Shown one piece after another: positions 1 through 10,422 of a DNA stretch of 64,000 bases (positions within the stretch are counted from its first letter, which is position 1; each line of letters begins with the position of its first letter). A program made the position numbers and the translations under genes. This stretch comes from Amoebophrya sp. A120 (taxonomy: Eukaryota > Sar > Dinophyceae > Syndiniales > Amoebophryaceae): assembly GCA_905178155.1 (NCBI GenBank), contig CAJINV010000011.1, forward strand, positions 3,313,077 through 3,377,076. The letters run 5' to 3'. The notes under the pieces were generated by a model, which saw only the letters and a program-made list of their open reading frames with translations, ran no database searches and was not told the origin of the DNA.

Positions 1-777
1 GACATAACGAAAGATGCCCAGGCTAGCTGCGCACTGAATTTTGACGCGTTCTTGTCGACCCGCGGCTGCGGTGCGCCCAGAGGAACCAACCCTGAGGGGG
101 TCGTGGGCATGATGGGACACGTCTGAAGACGGGAAACTGAATCAGTGTTGACCAAACCCATCGTGGTGCCTCCGGCATTGAAAATCCCCGGTCCGGAGGA
201 CAGACACCACAACCCCTTGAAAAATCGCGCGGACCGCGAGAATTTCCGGGACGGGGTGCGCAAGTGGTCGCGGAGGGCCTTGCTTGCAACGATGTTTTCC
301 AAGATGTTCCACCACGGTGCGCGGCATCATGGCGCGATTACTAACCAGGCACAGCCCGAGCTGCCTGCCCTGAAAAACTCCAACGCGGCGCCGGTAACAA
401 CGCCGCCGCTTCCGGCCTTTTCGAAGTATGGATTGTAAAAATGTCTGGGTCTGGAAACTTGTGATGCTGCGTTGGGAATAGTGAATGCTCTGTAATGCAC
501 AGCCAAGCATGGCGGGAAACATCTGCGCTTTTTTGTGTTGCGTTTTTCACATGATTGCATGACAGGCAAAAGGGTCTCTTCTTGGACACGCATCACAAAC
601 GTTTTGGTCATCCCAGACAAGCATGACAAATCTCGCAGTCTTCCAGACCCAGACACTTTTGCATCTGATACGAAAGAGGCGAACGCAATTCGGAAGCCGG
701 GGATCCCGCGGGGCCGCGGAGGCCCCGCACTTTCTTCGGCCGTCGTGGATTTTGCGTTGCGACGGAGCGGACCTTGA
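1..777 (+). CDS. Hypothetical protein, 3' part (5' end outside window)
   Basis: Exons 1-70, 146-426 and 676-777 give 150 residues followed by TGA at 775-777. The gap 71-145 is read as a 75-nt GT-AG intron; without it the same frame hits a TGA at 124. The gap 427-675 is an introner plus one TSD copy. Visible parts are a Cys-containing start (ASCALNF), a proline-rich stretch (PPALKIPGPED), an Arg/His-rich stretch (RKWSRRALL, FHHGARHHG), a Pro/Ala linker and a basic end (RRSGP). No family is recognised. Codons prefer G or C in third position, as in the other genes here. The introner junction is well supported because the frame is restored exactly. The 75-nt intron is an inference. Confidence 0.6.
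427..670. mobile_element. Introner, family IE-1
   Basis: Starts TATGGATTGTAAAAATG and ends with the near-complement TTTTGCATCTGATA. The TSD is cgaag (left) and cgaaa (right). Excision with one TSD copy joins residues FSK to EANAIRK in frame. Confidence 0.85.
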
Positions 778-1659
778 GCACGAGGTTTCGTCGTTTTTTT
801 ACTTTATAACTCGAGCTCGTCTTTGAAAATGTAGACTCACTCTTGAACGTTTACCTGCGCGTATGGGAAGAAATTTCCTTCGGAAAAAAACACCAGTTTT
901 AACAGAGCTGCCCACCGAATTTGTTTATTTTCCCGGACGGCGCTATCGCTAATCAGTGCCGATGTCCGATCTGTTTTCATGTATTGAAGATGACTTCTAT
1001 CTTGCAGATGGCAGCAAAATGAACATTCCCTAGCCCATCCACCTTGTCTGCGAAAGTAAAGCGATGTGAAGACCCTCAGATGAAAAACAACTACCCGGTC
1101 ACGGTTTCTTACTGCATGCCAGAAATGAAGAAATTCCTTCTATTAATTTAAGTACCGATGTCGTCGCCTCCTCGGCTTTTGGACTTCGAGCTCCCAGATA
1201 ACTAGGCGGCCGGAATTTTGCTCTCGGCTCCGTGTTCGATTCTTGTTGACATATTGCAGCTGGAACTACAGAGAAAATAGGTTTTTCTTCGCTTAGCATC
1301 CTCGTGTTATTTCGTGGTCGCTCTTCTTTTGTTGTTGGTACTGAAAATGGTCGATATAATCCGCGCTCCTGTCGAAGCAAAGGGAAAAACTGGTCGCTGG
1401 TCGTTTTTCGAATTTCGCGGAAAGGTCGTTCTCGGAGGCAAAGTCGTTTTCTGGCACTCGTAAGAAAAGAACTTCTCGACTCGCTTCTGGATTGGGATCG
1501 CATTGATGTGGATATCTTATGCACGGTACATCGTCACGTTCACACAGTTTCAGTTACAGTATCTATATATGTTGAGGACTTCTGAGCAGAACCGAGCATA
1601 TAGTATAGTTTCAGTTTGTACTATGTCCTCTTCCCAAGAAACTTGTTGACCACACAAGA
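778..1659. other. Intergenic, 882 bp
   Basis: No convincing coding frame was seen on either strand. The 141-residue antisense frame at 1099-1524 has no family resemblance and lacks the usual codon bias. Confidence 0.5.
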
Positions 1660-4600
1660 ATGGTAGACCCCGTCGCGTTGGGTGACTTTTATCGTCGGCT
1701 CGGTACGTTTATCAAATGTAAAAATGTCTGGGTCTGGAAGGGTTGGAACTTGTGATGCAAACTCTGGAACACACACAAATTTGTGTTGCATGAGCGCCAA
1801 AAGCTGTCCACTTCTTGGCACGCAAGTAGGAAGTTTCTCATGCGGGAGACGCATCATGAGGCGTGCTCAAAGCCTGTGATGCTTTTGCCTGCATCAGACG
1901 CCATTTGCGTGATCCGAAATATGCATGACAAATCTCGCAATCTTCCAGACCCAGACATTTTTACATTTGATAACCTTCTCCGTGATGGCGGAGGACGCGG
2001 GCATCACGGGGCGCAACGTCGACTTTCAAAAGGGCCTGCGGACCTGGCTCAACGAGTACCAGAAAACGAAGCAGGATCTGTCCTCCCAGGCAGAAGCAGC
2101 GTTCAGCAGTATCAAAAGCGGCACGAACTCGGTGTATCACGCCGCGAAAGTGAAGGACAAACACGTGGCTATCAAAAGGAAAAATCCCCCCTTCCCATAT
2201 CAAAACGCAACTTCTGATGCTGGATTTGGATACACATATCAAATTTGTGTTGCAGTAGAGGAATGCACGCAGCTCCTGAGCCTAGGCTGGGGCCTTTTGG
2301 TGTAGGCGCCTGGAATGGTAGACGGCTACTCTGGAGGCCTTACAGCATTACAAATCGCCTGCATAACGTGGCGAACAGGCTGAGCGTGCCGCCTTGCAAG
2401 ACAGACCCGATTCGTGGCCACAAATCTGCGCCGCAAATTTTCAGAAGGGTGCGCTTTCAATATGGGGAGGGGGGATTATTCCTCGCAATAGTGGCAAAGC
2501 TGCGGAGGAACCGGGGTTTCGAGGACGTTGTGACGGGGTCGACCACCCTCGGACAGGTGTTATCGCGCACCTTGCAGCATCTGGGCAGTCTGCAGCGCGG
2601 GTTTCTGCGGCTCGCGCAAGAGTCTTTGTACGGGGCCACCAGCAGTTCGCACGGCACGGTATCAAGTGCAAATATGTCTGGGTCTGGAAGGCTGCAACGT
2701 TTGGCATGCTTGTCTGAAATGACTGCAGAGTTTGTGATTCGTGTCCAAAAACAGACCCTTTCTCTTGTCATGCAAAAACGCTGGCTGTTATGCAGAAAGC
2801 GCAACAGTAACCCGCGCAAAAATTTGTCATGCGAGACCGTGTATTACGGAGCATTCACTATAATTCACGACTCAGCTGCATTACAAGTTTATTCAAGACC
2901 CAGACAGCATATTTGCAATCCATACACGGGGTTTTCTTTCGAACAAAGTCTTCTTGACGGAGAAAGCAAGGGCGGCGCGACAAGTGGAACTACCCTAATG
3001 CCAAAAACCACGTTGCATGCCAACGGGCACGCGTGCAAGTGCGCGGGGCCCTGCGGCCAGCACCAGGGCGCGCCTTTCAACTGGTGCGTGGTGGAGCCGG
3101 AATCCACGTGTGACCAGGCGCTGAAGGGTATTCTGAGTAAAACCGTCCCCACGACCCGCCCAGAGTCAAGATGGAAAATCTGCGTCGACGAATCTACAAA
3201 CTTTGGTTGTTGCGCATGACAAGTTTATTTCGCCTCGCAGTGTAGTAGTGTTCTTTAGCTAGTTCGGCAGCGTCACAGATCTAGCGTCTTATGCTGATGA
3301 GAGTGTCACAAATTCCGAATGATCACAACGTAGAAATAAATGCTTCTCATGGGGCTCCGCATGAGAAACTACATCGCAAGCATGTAGATTTGCCTGATAA
3401 GTACTTCTGGGGAGTTGGTGACGTTTTTACACACGATAAAGGGCAACACGGCACTGGACGTGACGCTGCGGGACCACTTTTTGGCAATGCCCGCGGATAA
3501 GAAAGACAAGAGGTTCACCTGGGACTACTGCGTGCCGCCCTTGGACCCGCTGAGAAAACCGGGCGTGGTGAAGACGACGCACGTATTGTGAGGAAAAATC
3601 TCCCCTCCCCATAACGAAAAGGAAATTTGTGATGCTGATTTGTGACCACAAACCAGCTTTGTCTTGTGTACAAGGCAAACTGCACCCATCTGGCGCATTC
3701 TACAGCCATTCTGTCATGCGTTTTTGCCTATGTCAGGCTTGTTTCTCATGCGCAGCCGCTAGGTACTAGCCGGATGCGTACCGAAATGGTCTACTCAGAA
3801 TACAACTTATGCCGACAAGCTCTTGCTGCGATACAAAGTTCATTGGTGTACACAATTCCAGCAACACAAGTTGGCTTTTGAGTATGGGGTCGTGGGGGCT
3901 TTTTTCACTTTCATAGCACGGGTGCGAGTGCGCGTACTCCCCGGAAATCTTGGAGAAGTACAACGCGGTGGCGCGCCCCGACCTTTTCGACGGCGCCAAT
4001 GACGTCGAGGGCACACTATCCTATGTAAAAACGTCCCCACACCATAGTCAAGATGGGAAGTCTGCAACACAACTCCCCATGTTTTGGGGGTTCTGCATGT
4101 TGACAAGTTCCCATCTGCAGTGTAGTACTGGCTGGCAAGGAAAGCCGCATGACAAAGCCATTTTCTCGTCCTGTTTACAGCATTACAAATTCCAAAACAC
4201 GACTGGAAATGCCTCTCATGGAAGTGCGCATTACAAATCTTCCTGTCATTGCACATTTGCAGGACAACTCTGGGATGGGGACGTTTTTACACAGGATACA
4301 CACGAGGACACAACGGTAGAAGTTCGAAGGGACCACTCCTGCAGCTTTCGAAAGTGCCCCTGCGCGACCGCGTCACGCTGCAACTGATGGCGCCGCCGCG
4401 GTACGGACTGAGGGGGAATCGAGACCAGTATAGTGGGACTTCCCACGGCGGGGACACAAGTTTGGATTTTTCGCGCGAAAACCTCTGCGTGCCCCTGGCC
4501 CGCGACGGGGGCGCCAGCTGGGCGGCCTGTCCCGTGAATCGCCACACCTGCAACATCCGGAACGGCTTCACCTGGGATTACTGTGTGGACACCGGCGTGA

Positions 4601-4752
4601 ATGGAAAGCCGGCCGAGCAACAAGCAGGTGATGCCAAGGCCGCGCTCGCTGCGCGGGATAGTGCCCTGAGGCCCCGTGACAGCGGTGCTGTGGCGACAGC
4701 CGCATCGGAATTGCAACAGTTGAAGGATCGAATTCCAACAGCAGCATCGTAA
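1660..4752 (+). CDS. Hypothetical protein with repeated F-x-W-x-Y-C motif, six introners
   Basis: Exons 1660-1709, 1978-2169, 2496-2659, 2930-3128, 3444-3583, 3921-4016 and 4304-4752 sum to 1290 nt, a 429-residue protein ending in TAA. The start MVDPVALGDF is the only ATG that reads into the second exon. The first 140 residues are helical with no cysteines (WLNEYQKTKQDLSSQAEAAF). The second half has three related Cys/Trp motifs: FNWCVVEPESTC, FTWDYCVPP and FTWDYCVDTG. Cys pairs lie near them (CKCAGPC, CECAY, CPVNRHTC). No signal peptide is obvious, so disulphide use in an extracellular setting is uncertain. The spacing does not match a family I can name; a loose likeness to FN2 or kringle-type W-x-Y-C turns is only a suggestion. 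Every intron is an introner and there is no GT-AG intron. Confidence 0.75.
1710..1972. mobile_element. Introner, family IE-1
   Basis: Near-perfect TIR (TATCAAATGTAAAAATG and its complement), 263 bp. The TSD is acgtt/acctt, both giving Thr after splicing. Confidence 0.9.
2170..2490. mobile_element. Introner, family IE-2, forward orientation
   Basis: 321 bp with exact TSD gtggc. The left end is TATCAAAAGGAAAAATCCCC. The right end carries GGGGAGGGGGGATTATTCC and ends CAATA. Confidence 0.9.
2660..2924. mobile_element. Introner, family IE-1
   Basis: 265 bp with exact TSD cacgg. TIR core is TGCAAATATGTCTGGG on the left and its complement at 2904-2920. Confidence 0.9.
3129..3438. mobile_element. 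Introner, family IE-3
   Basis: 310 bp with exact TSD aaggg. Left TATTCTGAGTAAAACCGTCC, right GACGTTTTTACACACGATA. Confidence 0.9.
3584..3915. mobile_element. Introner, family IE-2
   Basis: 332 bp with exact TSD gcacg. Left TATTGTGAGGAAAAATCTCC. The right end is diverged (GGGGGCTTTTTTCACTTTCATA). The left TIR supplies an in-frame TGA at 3588-3590, so splicing is required. Confidence 0.88.
4017..4298. mobile_element. Introner, family IE-3
   Basis: 282 bp with exact TSD cacac. TIR core is GTAAAAACGTCCCCAC on the left, complement GGGGACGTTTTTACAC on the right. Confidence 0.9.
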
Positions 4753-5497
4753 ATTGATTCTTCACAGGTGAACTCTATAAAGAAATTTACGATGTTCACC
4801 AAAATATGATGAAGCGAAGGTTCATGTTGCTGAACACTGAAAGATGAAGGGCAAACTAGTACGCAGATGATTCTAATACTAGTGGATGCTTACATCTTTT
4901 TTGGGGCAGTTACAGTATTGTGACTAAAATAAACTCAAGATTTTTTAACGCGTTGGAATACGACAATGATCGCAGCGAAGAAAAGAGCCCGTATCCACCA
5001 GTTGTGGCGAAACGGTCGCTCCCGCAGGCAAGAGAGTACTATATTCAGATCCGGAACCACTTTCTCGTTCTTATCGAGATCGCTTTGTGACGAAGAACAA
5101 TGTGACCACAATCAGAAATTCGATCGAGAAGCAGCTGCAAAAAAACATTAACCTGAAGTAAGAAAAATTTGAACAAGTCGCAGATCCCGCCACGACCAGT
5201 ACTAGATCTCGCGAAATTGTGATCCAAGCTTTGTGACGATCGAAGATTTGTTTGGGATCACGAAAAAGTTCTTGTTCAGAGGAGATCAAGACATTTTCAT
5301 TTTGCAACCAGCTTGGATACTTACTCTGACCGTATGACAACATTTGAGCACAGGGGAGAAATGGCGCCCGGATCATGAGAATTTTTTATGTCGAACTCAA
5401 AACAAAGATCAGTTGTAAAAATCGTATTAACTCGTGAAGACGCAATTGAGAAATCACAGACACGCACTGTAGGAAAACTTCGAGAATTACAAAAATT
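4753..5497. other. Intergenic, 745 bp
   Basis: AT-rich, with no coding frame supported. It must hold the 3' UTR of the upstream gene and the 5' region of TRM5. No spliced-leader-like or tRNA-like sequence was seen. Confidence 0.5.
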
Positions 5498-8400
5498 ATG
5501 TTGCCCGCCCGGCAGGAGCAGCAGTGCGAGGAGGTCCAGGAACAGGCGAAAATGAGCGCCGCGTCAGCAGGCAGCAATGGTTCTTCGGAGCAAGCAGTCA
5601 TGTCCAGTAGGAGCAACTTGAATGCAAATCCTACTTCATCTAAGACAACTGTATCTGCTCCAGTACATCAACTACCCGGTGCAGCAGCAGCCCCCGCTGC
5701 ACAGGAATGCGTAGTAGAGCAAGCCCCCGTGGCGGCCGCGCGCGGAGACGTGGAGCAGCGGCTGGGTACGCTGCAGAAGAGCTTGCGTTTGTTGGGCGTG
5801 GCGGTGGCGAAGAGTCGGGTGCAACTGTGGAAGACGACGCTGAAGCCGTTTGTCCTCAAGTACGGAAAGGTAAACCCGGTAATGGACTACCCGGGCAAGC
5901 AAGACGTGAAACTGTTGCTTTTGAACTTCTCGCACGTGGGAGAATTCGTCGACATATGCAGGAGTGCAAATAATGTGCTTTGCGTCCTCTGGAAGAGCGC
6001 AATATTGGCTTGTTAGCAGTTTTTCGAAGCTCCGCAAGCGCAAGTCATCTGAAATACAGGGCTTAGCTGCATCACAGGCTGCTGATTTACTGCCCCTGGC
6101 GCGATGCCGATTCTGCATGAGAAGCCGTCTCTTTGCATTGTCAGCAGTTCTTGGCATGATCTTTCGCAAGTCATGCAAGACAGATTTTTTTGCGAGGCGC
6201 ATTGCGCATCACAAGTTAATATTGCATCTTTCGAGATGACCCAGACACATAATTATTTGCAGTGGATAACACACCCTGAAAGACGCGAAGAAGAGCGGGA
6301 CCGTGAAGCGACGGGAAGTTTTACTGGAACAGCTGGAACGCCAACAAGGTGTAGCCCCGCCGTCCTCCACAACGCCCGGCGATCCAGAAGAGCCAGTTGG
6401 TGGTGCTTCAGAGGCCGGGCAGGAGCTCCAAGTCGGTGCGCAGCTGTGCCTTTTCGAGGACCAGAAACTGGTGGAGAGTTCTGGTCGTCCTTCTGAGCAG
6501 AACGCGTCAACACTTTTACCTCCTGCCTCATCCGTCAGCACACTGCACAGCGTGGTGTACAGTGTGCCCTACGCCCGTCTCACCGCGGAGGAGGCACTCA
6601 GGATGGTCCTCCCCACCGACGTGACCGCGCCGTCGTCGTTCGAGACCGTGGGGCATTTGGCGCACCTGAACCTGCGCGACGAGCAGCTGCCGTGGAAGTT
6701 CCTGATCGGGAAAATTCTGCTGGACAAAAACCCCAGTCTGCGGTCCGTGTACACCAAGGTCGGCACGCTGAAGAACGAGTTCCGTACCTTCGAGATGGAG
6801 TTGCTGCTATGCATGGCAAATATGTGGTCTGAGTAGTAGTTTGGAACGCTGCTGCAACTTGTCATGCTAAGTCGGGAAAAATGTGCAAAAATCTGTATTG
6901 CATAAAGTAACTACTTACCAAAAGTTGTCCACTTCATTTTGACCAAGTTGAGAGGGAGTTTCATCTCATGCAGGGTTATTATCATGATAGATAAAAAAAA
7001 ATCGCCGAACGCGAACCTGTCATGTTGTCAGGTCCTCCTGTATGCCACACCTCAAGGATCAAGATGGAAAATCTGCATGACAAGTCTTGCAATCTCCCAG
7101 CAGACCCACATCGATATTTGCATTGGATAGATGGCCGGGGAGGACGACAGCCACTGCCTTTTGAAAGAGGATGGGTTGAAGCTCTCGCTGGATTTCAAAA
7201 AGGTGTACTGGAATAGCCGCCTCAGCCAGGAAAGGCACGTCTTGCTGAAGAATTTGATAGACTTGCACGCGATGAAAGAGGCTACTAGTACAACTACACA
7301 GACTGGTCCTGCTTCTGCTGCTACCACAAGAACTTCTGCCTCCCCTGAAGCGGCCGGAAGTGGTAAGGTTCGTACAGCAGGATCAAATACTTCTAGTACC
7401 TGCTCCAAGATGAACAAGGTCGCCCTGCTCGACCTGTTTGCGGGGATCGGTGGGTTCGCGCTCATGGCGGCGCGGAAGAAGATTCCCGTCTTCGCGAACG
7501 ACCTGAATCCTGAGTCCACCAAGTGGATGGAGGTGAATGTGGAACAAAATCTCGTCGGGGCGAACTTCCAAACAAACTTCGCGATCGCGAATTTGGACGC
7601 CCGGGACTTTGTCAGCACGCTGTTCTCAACAACAACATCCAGCAAAGGGAGTGGAAGTGGAAGTCGGAAGGCTTCTACTGCTGATAACGACAAGCGACCA
7701 GAATCTTCTGAGCGAGTTGAAGAAACTAGAGGGGCCTCCGAAGATCATCCACGAGGCCACGAGGTCCGAATGGTCCGTTCCAGCACCGTCGGGCAAGGTC
7801 AACAACTACATCAAGCCTCTGGTACTAGTAAAAACAATCTTAGCACAAGCACCAGCAGCGGTCGTGACGCAGGTGGGAGTGGTAGTTCAGCTTCTTGGCG
7901 GTCGGTGCTTGACACTGTCGACACTTTGTTTGTGGTGATGAACCTCCCCGAACTTGCTCTGGACTTTCTCGATGTTTTCGTGGGCGTGCTGTGGGAGAGT
8001 ACGGGATCAGCATCTTCCTGTGAGGGAGAAGAGCAAGAGCATGCGGAATTAATCGAGCAGACGTACCACATTGAAAAGTGGTCGTGCCCCTACCGTCCCA
8101 GAACTTCTACTTGGAAGCGTTTGTTGTACTACTGCAAAACTAAACTTTATGTTGATAATGCTATTAGAAACACTTGCACTTCGCATCTTCATCCACGTAT
8201 CAGCAGTATAAATTTTCAATGGGGATGAATAGCGAAAGTCAAAATTTGTGTTGCAAAACGGCCCAGCAATCACAGTGCCGCTTTTCATGCCAACACCGAC
8301 GCTCTACTACACGAGTAGAGCGTGGATCGGGCATACTCGTAGTACTTTCACTGAGGTAGTAGCTTTCCATTTGGAAACTTTGCATCAGAAAGACATATCT

Positions 8401-8716
8401 TCCATTTCTGGAGCGGGTATGATAGGGCACTTCTTTTCAGCGTGATAGGACGAAGAGTAATATCAAGCGCGTGAACATCAACTGCCACTGCTTTGCCTCG
8501 AAAGAAAATTACGCGGAGGAGATCAAGCAACGGGTCCGCAAAGTTTTGAGTGCCGCGCCGAAGGAGTCTGTTGATGATTTTGTCGACACCAAGATGCAAA
8601 TCCGGGAGGTGCGGAACATTGCGCCGAAGAAAAACATGTATTGCGTCGTCGGAGACTTGCCGGTCGAAATTCTCCGCTGTCGTGTATGCGTTGCAAATAG
8701 AAGGTCGACGTTGTAG
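5498..8716 (+). CDS. TRM5: tRNA (guanine-37-N1)-methyltransferase, Trm5 family
   Basis: Exons 5498-5954, 6274-6807, 7135-8063 and 8453-8716 sum to 2184 nt, 727 residues. Trm5 transfers a methyl group from S-adenosylmethionine to N1 of G37 in tRNA, protecting the reading frame in translation. Family motifs appear in order: FETVGHLAHLNL with VLLP-type context (about residue 275), LIGKILLDKNP, KVGTLKNEFRTFEMELL, DFKKVYWNSRL (about 353), the SAM-binding LLDLFAGIGGFAL (about 427), FANDLNPES, the catalytic-region VVMNLPELALDFL (about 598), and a C-terminal INCHCF..EVRNIAPKKNMYCV block. Usual length is about 450-500; the surplus is a low-complexity N-terminus (about 220 residues) and Ser/Gly-rich insertions on both sides of the Rossmann core. 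The start at 5498 is the first ATG of the frame; 5552 is also possible. The N-terminus could include an organelle signal but nothing clear is seen. Three introners, no GT-AG intron. Confidence 0.93.
5955..6268. mobile_element. Introner, IE-1-like
   Basis: 314 bp. Left TATGCAGGAGTGCAAATAATG, right CATAATTATTTGCAGTGGATA. The TSD is weak (cgaca/acaca), but the splice yields an in-frame VDTLKDAKK. Confidence 0.82.
6808..7129. mobile_element. Introner, family IE-1
   Basis: 322 bp. Left TATGCATGGCAAATATG, right CGATATTTGCATTGGATA. TSD gctgc/gatgg is diverged. It interrupts the Trm5 motif MEL(L/M)AGEDD, which fixes the junction within a few bases. Confidence 0.85.
8064..8447. mobile_element. Introner, single type (TACCACATTGAAAAG)
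   Basis: 384 bp. The left 50 bp from TACCACATTGAAAAGTGG is complementary to the right end (CTTTTCAGCGTGATA). TSD agacg/ggacg. The first base triplet is TAC, not TAT. Confidence 0.82.
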
Positions 8717-10422
8717 CACCTGGGTCTGAGGATACTCTTCAGAATCTGATCATGCGTGATTGAGTCCACCTTTATTTGTGACGCCACTTGTATCTGCACT
8801 ACTTGTGTTAGTGTTTAAGAACAAAGCTCGAACATGCGATGGAATGACCACACAAAAAATAAATTTTATTGCTTCCTGGGACGAGTGGAAGTGAGCTACT
8901 TCTGCACGAGGTGTAGACGTTTATAGCATGCTATCGCACGAACACCCCTATTTTTGATGACTTTGACAAAAATCTGCAGAACATCACGAGATTTTTCCAG
9001 ACCCAGGGTCTGCAATGAATATTTGCAATGCATACAAGAAGAAGTCGCAGGCGAGACTTGAGCAGCCGACGGGTAGTGCCGAGGAGGACAAAAGGATGAA
9101 TGGCCTTCAAAAAGAAGAACCTGCTTCGAAGAGACAGCGAAGTTCGTAAGGCGATGGTCCGTTCTGTACGTACTACAAACATGCTGATGATCACCGATTT
9201 CTTCTAGTTTGACGATTCCCACTACAACCCGAAAGATAGGAACAACGGCGCAATCGGCGACAAAGAAAGTAGAACTCGCACAAAAACAAGGAAAAGGTCC
9301 TATTGTATGAAACAACACACGACAGCCATTTTTTTTTTACGTCATTTGATTGCGACGACAACCTGCAGCACGCTTGCCCCCAGTGTTGTAGTGAGATGAT
9401 CACAAAAATCATTATCACGATCAGGATCATCTATCACATGCTCCAGAAACCAGCGAACTCACATGCACCATCTCGCAACGGCCTATGCTGTGGCCTTTTA
9501 GAAGTTTTCGCTTCACTATCACTGTCGCTGTTCGTCGCATTTTAAAAACAAAGTCGTGGTCGGCTGGTTTTGGCAAGAACAAAACGTAGTATGTTTGCAT
9601 CGGGGCGAAGAACGCCTCGAAATTCATTTTCGGTCGCGCCTGGCTACTTATTTTTCTTATTTTTTCTAGAAAATGATGAAAAAATCCAAATCGGTTTAAT
9701 CTGGTGCAACGCTGCTCGCTTTCGATTGAGGTCTTACAAGCTTCGAAGTGTCGGTTTGTGGCTGGCTTGGGTGCTTATATCTCGCGCGCCCGCTGCAAAA
9801 ATTTCTATCTGCGAGTCTTCGGTGCTGAAACATCGGCTGGAATAAAGTCGGTCCACTGGTGTCGCAACATAACATAGAACCCTCCGTTGACGTACTCGTA
9901 AATGATTTTGACTGTTCCACGAGAGTACTCGAATAAACTTCAGGTCGGTCACGGTCTCGGTGCAGCGATATCACCACCTATTATAAATATGATTGTGCTT
10001 ACTTTTTAAACTTCCGTGTCAGGAACTACTACTTTGTCAACTATTGTGCCGCGGCAAGAGCTGGTACTGCCGCTCCGTTTCTTTTCCCACTATTGAACAT
10101 CAAAACCTCATTTCGTTAAACTAAGTACTCTCGGAGGCCACGCCTGTCTGAACGGAAGATGCGATTCAATTAGAAACAATTGCATTTTCAACAAGACCAA
10201 ACTTGCAACTCCACTGGATTTCTCGCGCAGATTCCCGAATAAAATATGCCATGTATTAGAAGAGGAAAAATAGAGAAAGAAGTATGTTCCCGGGGCGGGA
10301 AACTGCCCCCGCCGCTTTGCAAGAGGGGACGCCCTGGGTTGGGTTTCTATACGTGGGTTGGAAGAACGGGCCCCCTCTTCGCCGCGAGCCAGTCGCTTGG
10401 GGGTTGGGTTTCTATACCGACG
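8717..10422. other. Intergenic, about 1.7 kb
   Basis: No supported gene. Short frames on both strands lack codon bias. Just upstream of the next start the 17-mer GGGTTGGGTTTCTATAC occurs twice, about 75 bp apart (near 10335 and 10405). Confidence 0.5.

Noticed and set aside
124-126. In-frame TGA in the first gene, suggesting a reassigned stop codon as reported for one Amoebophrya lineage.
   Set aside because: A 75-nt GT-AG intron at 71-145 removes it and keeps the frame. All three stop codons end genes normally elsewhere in the window.
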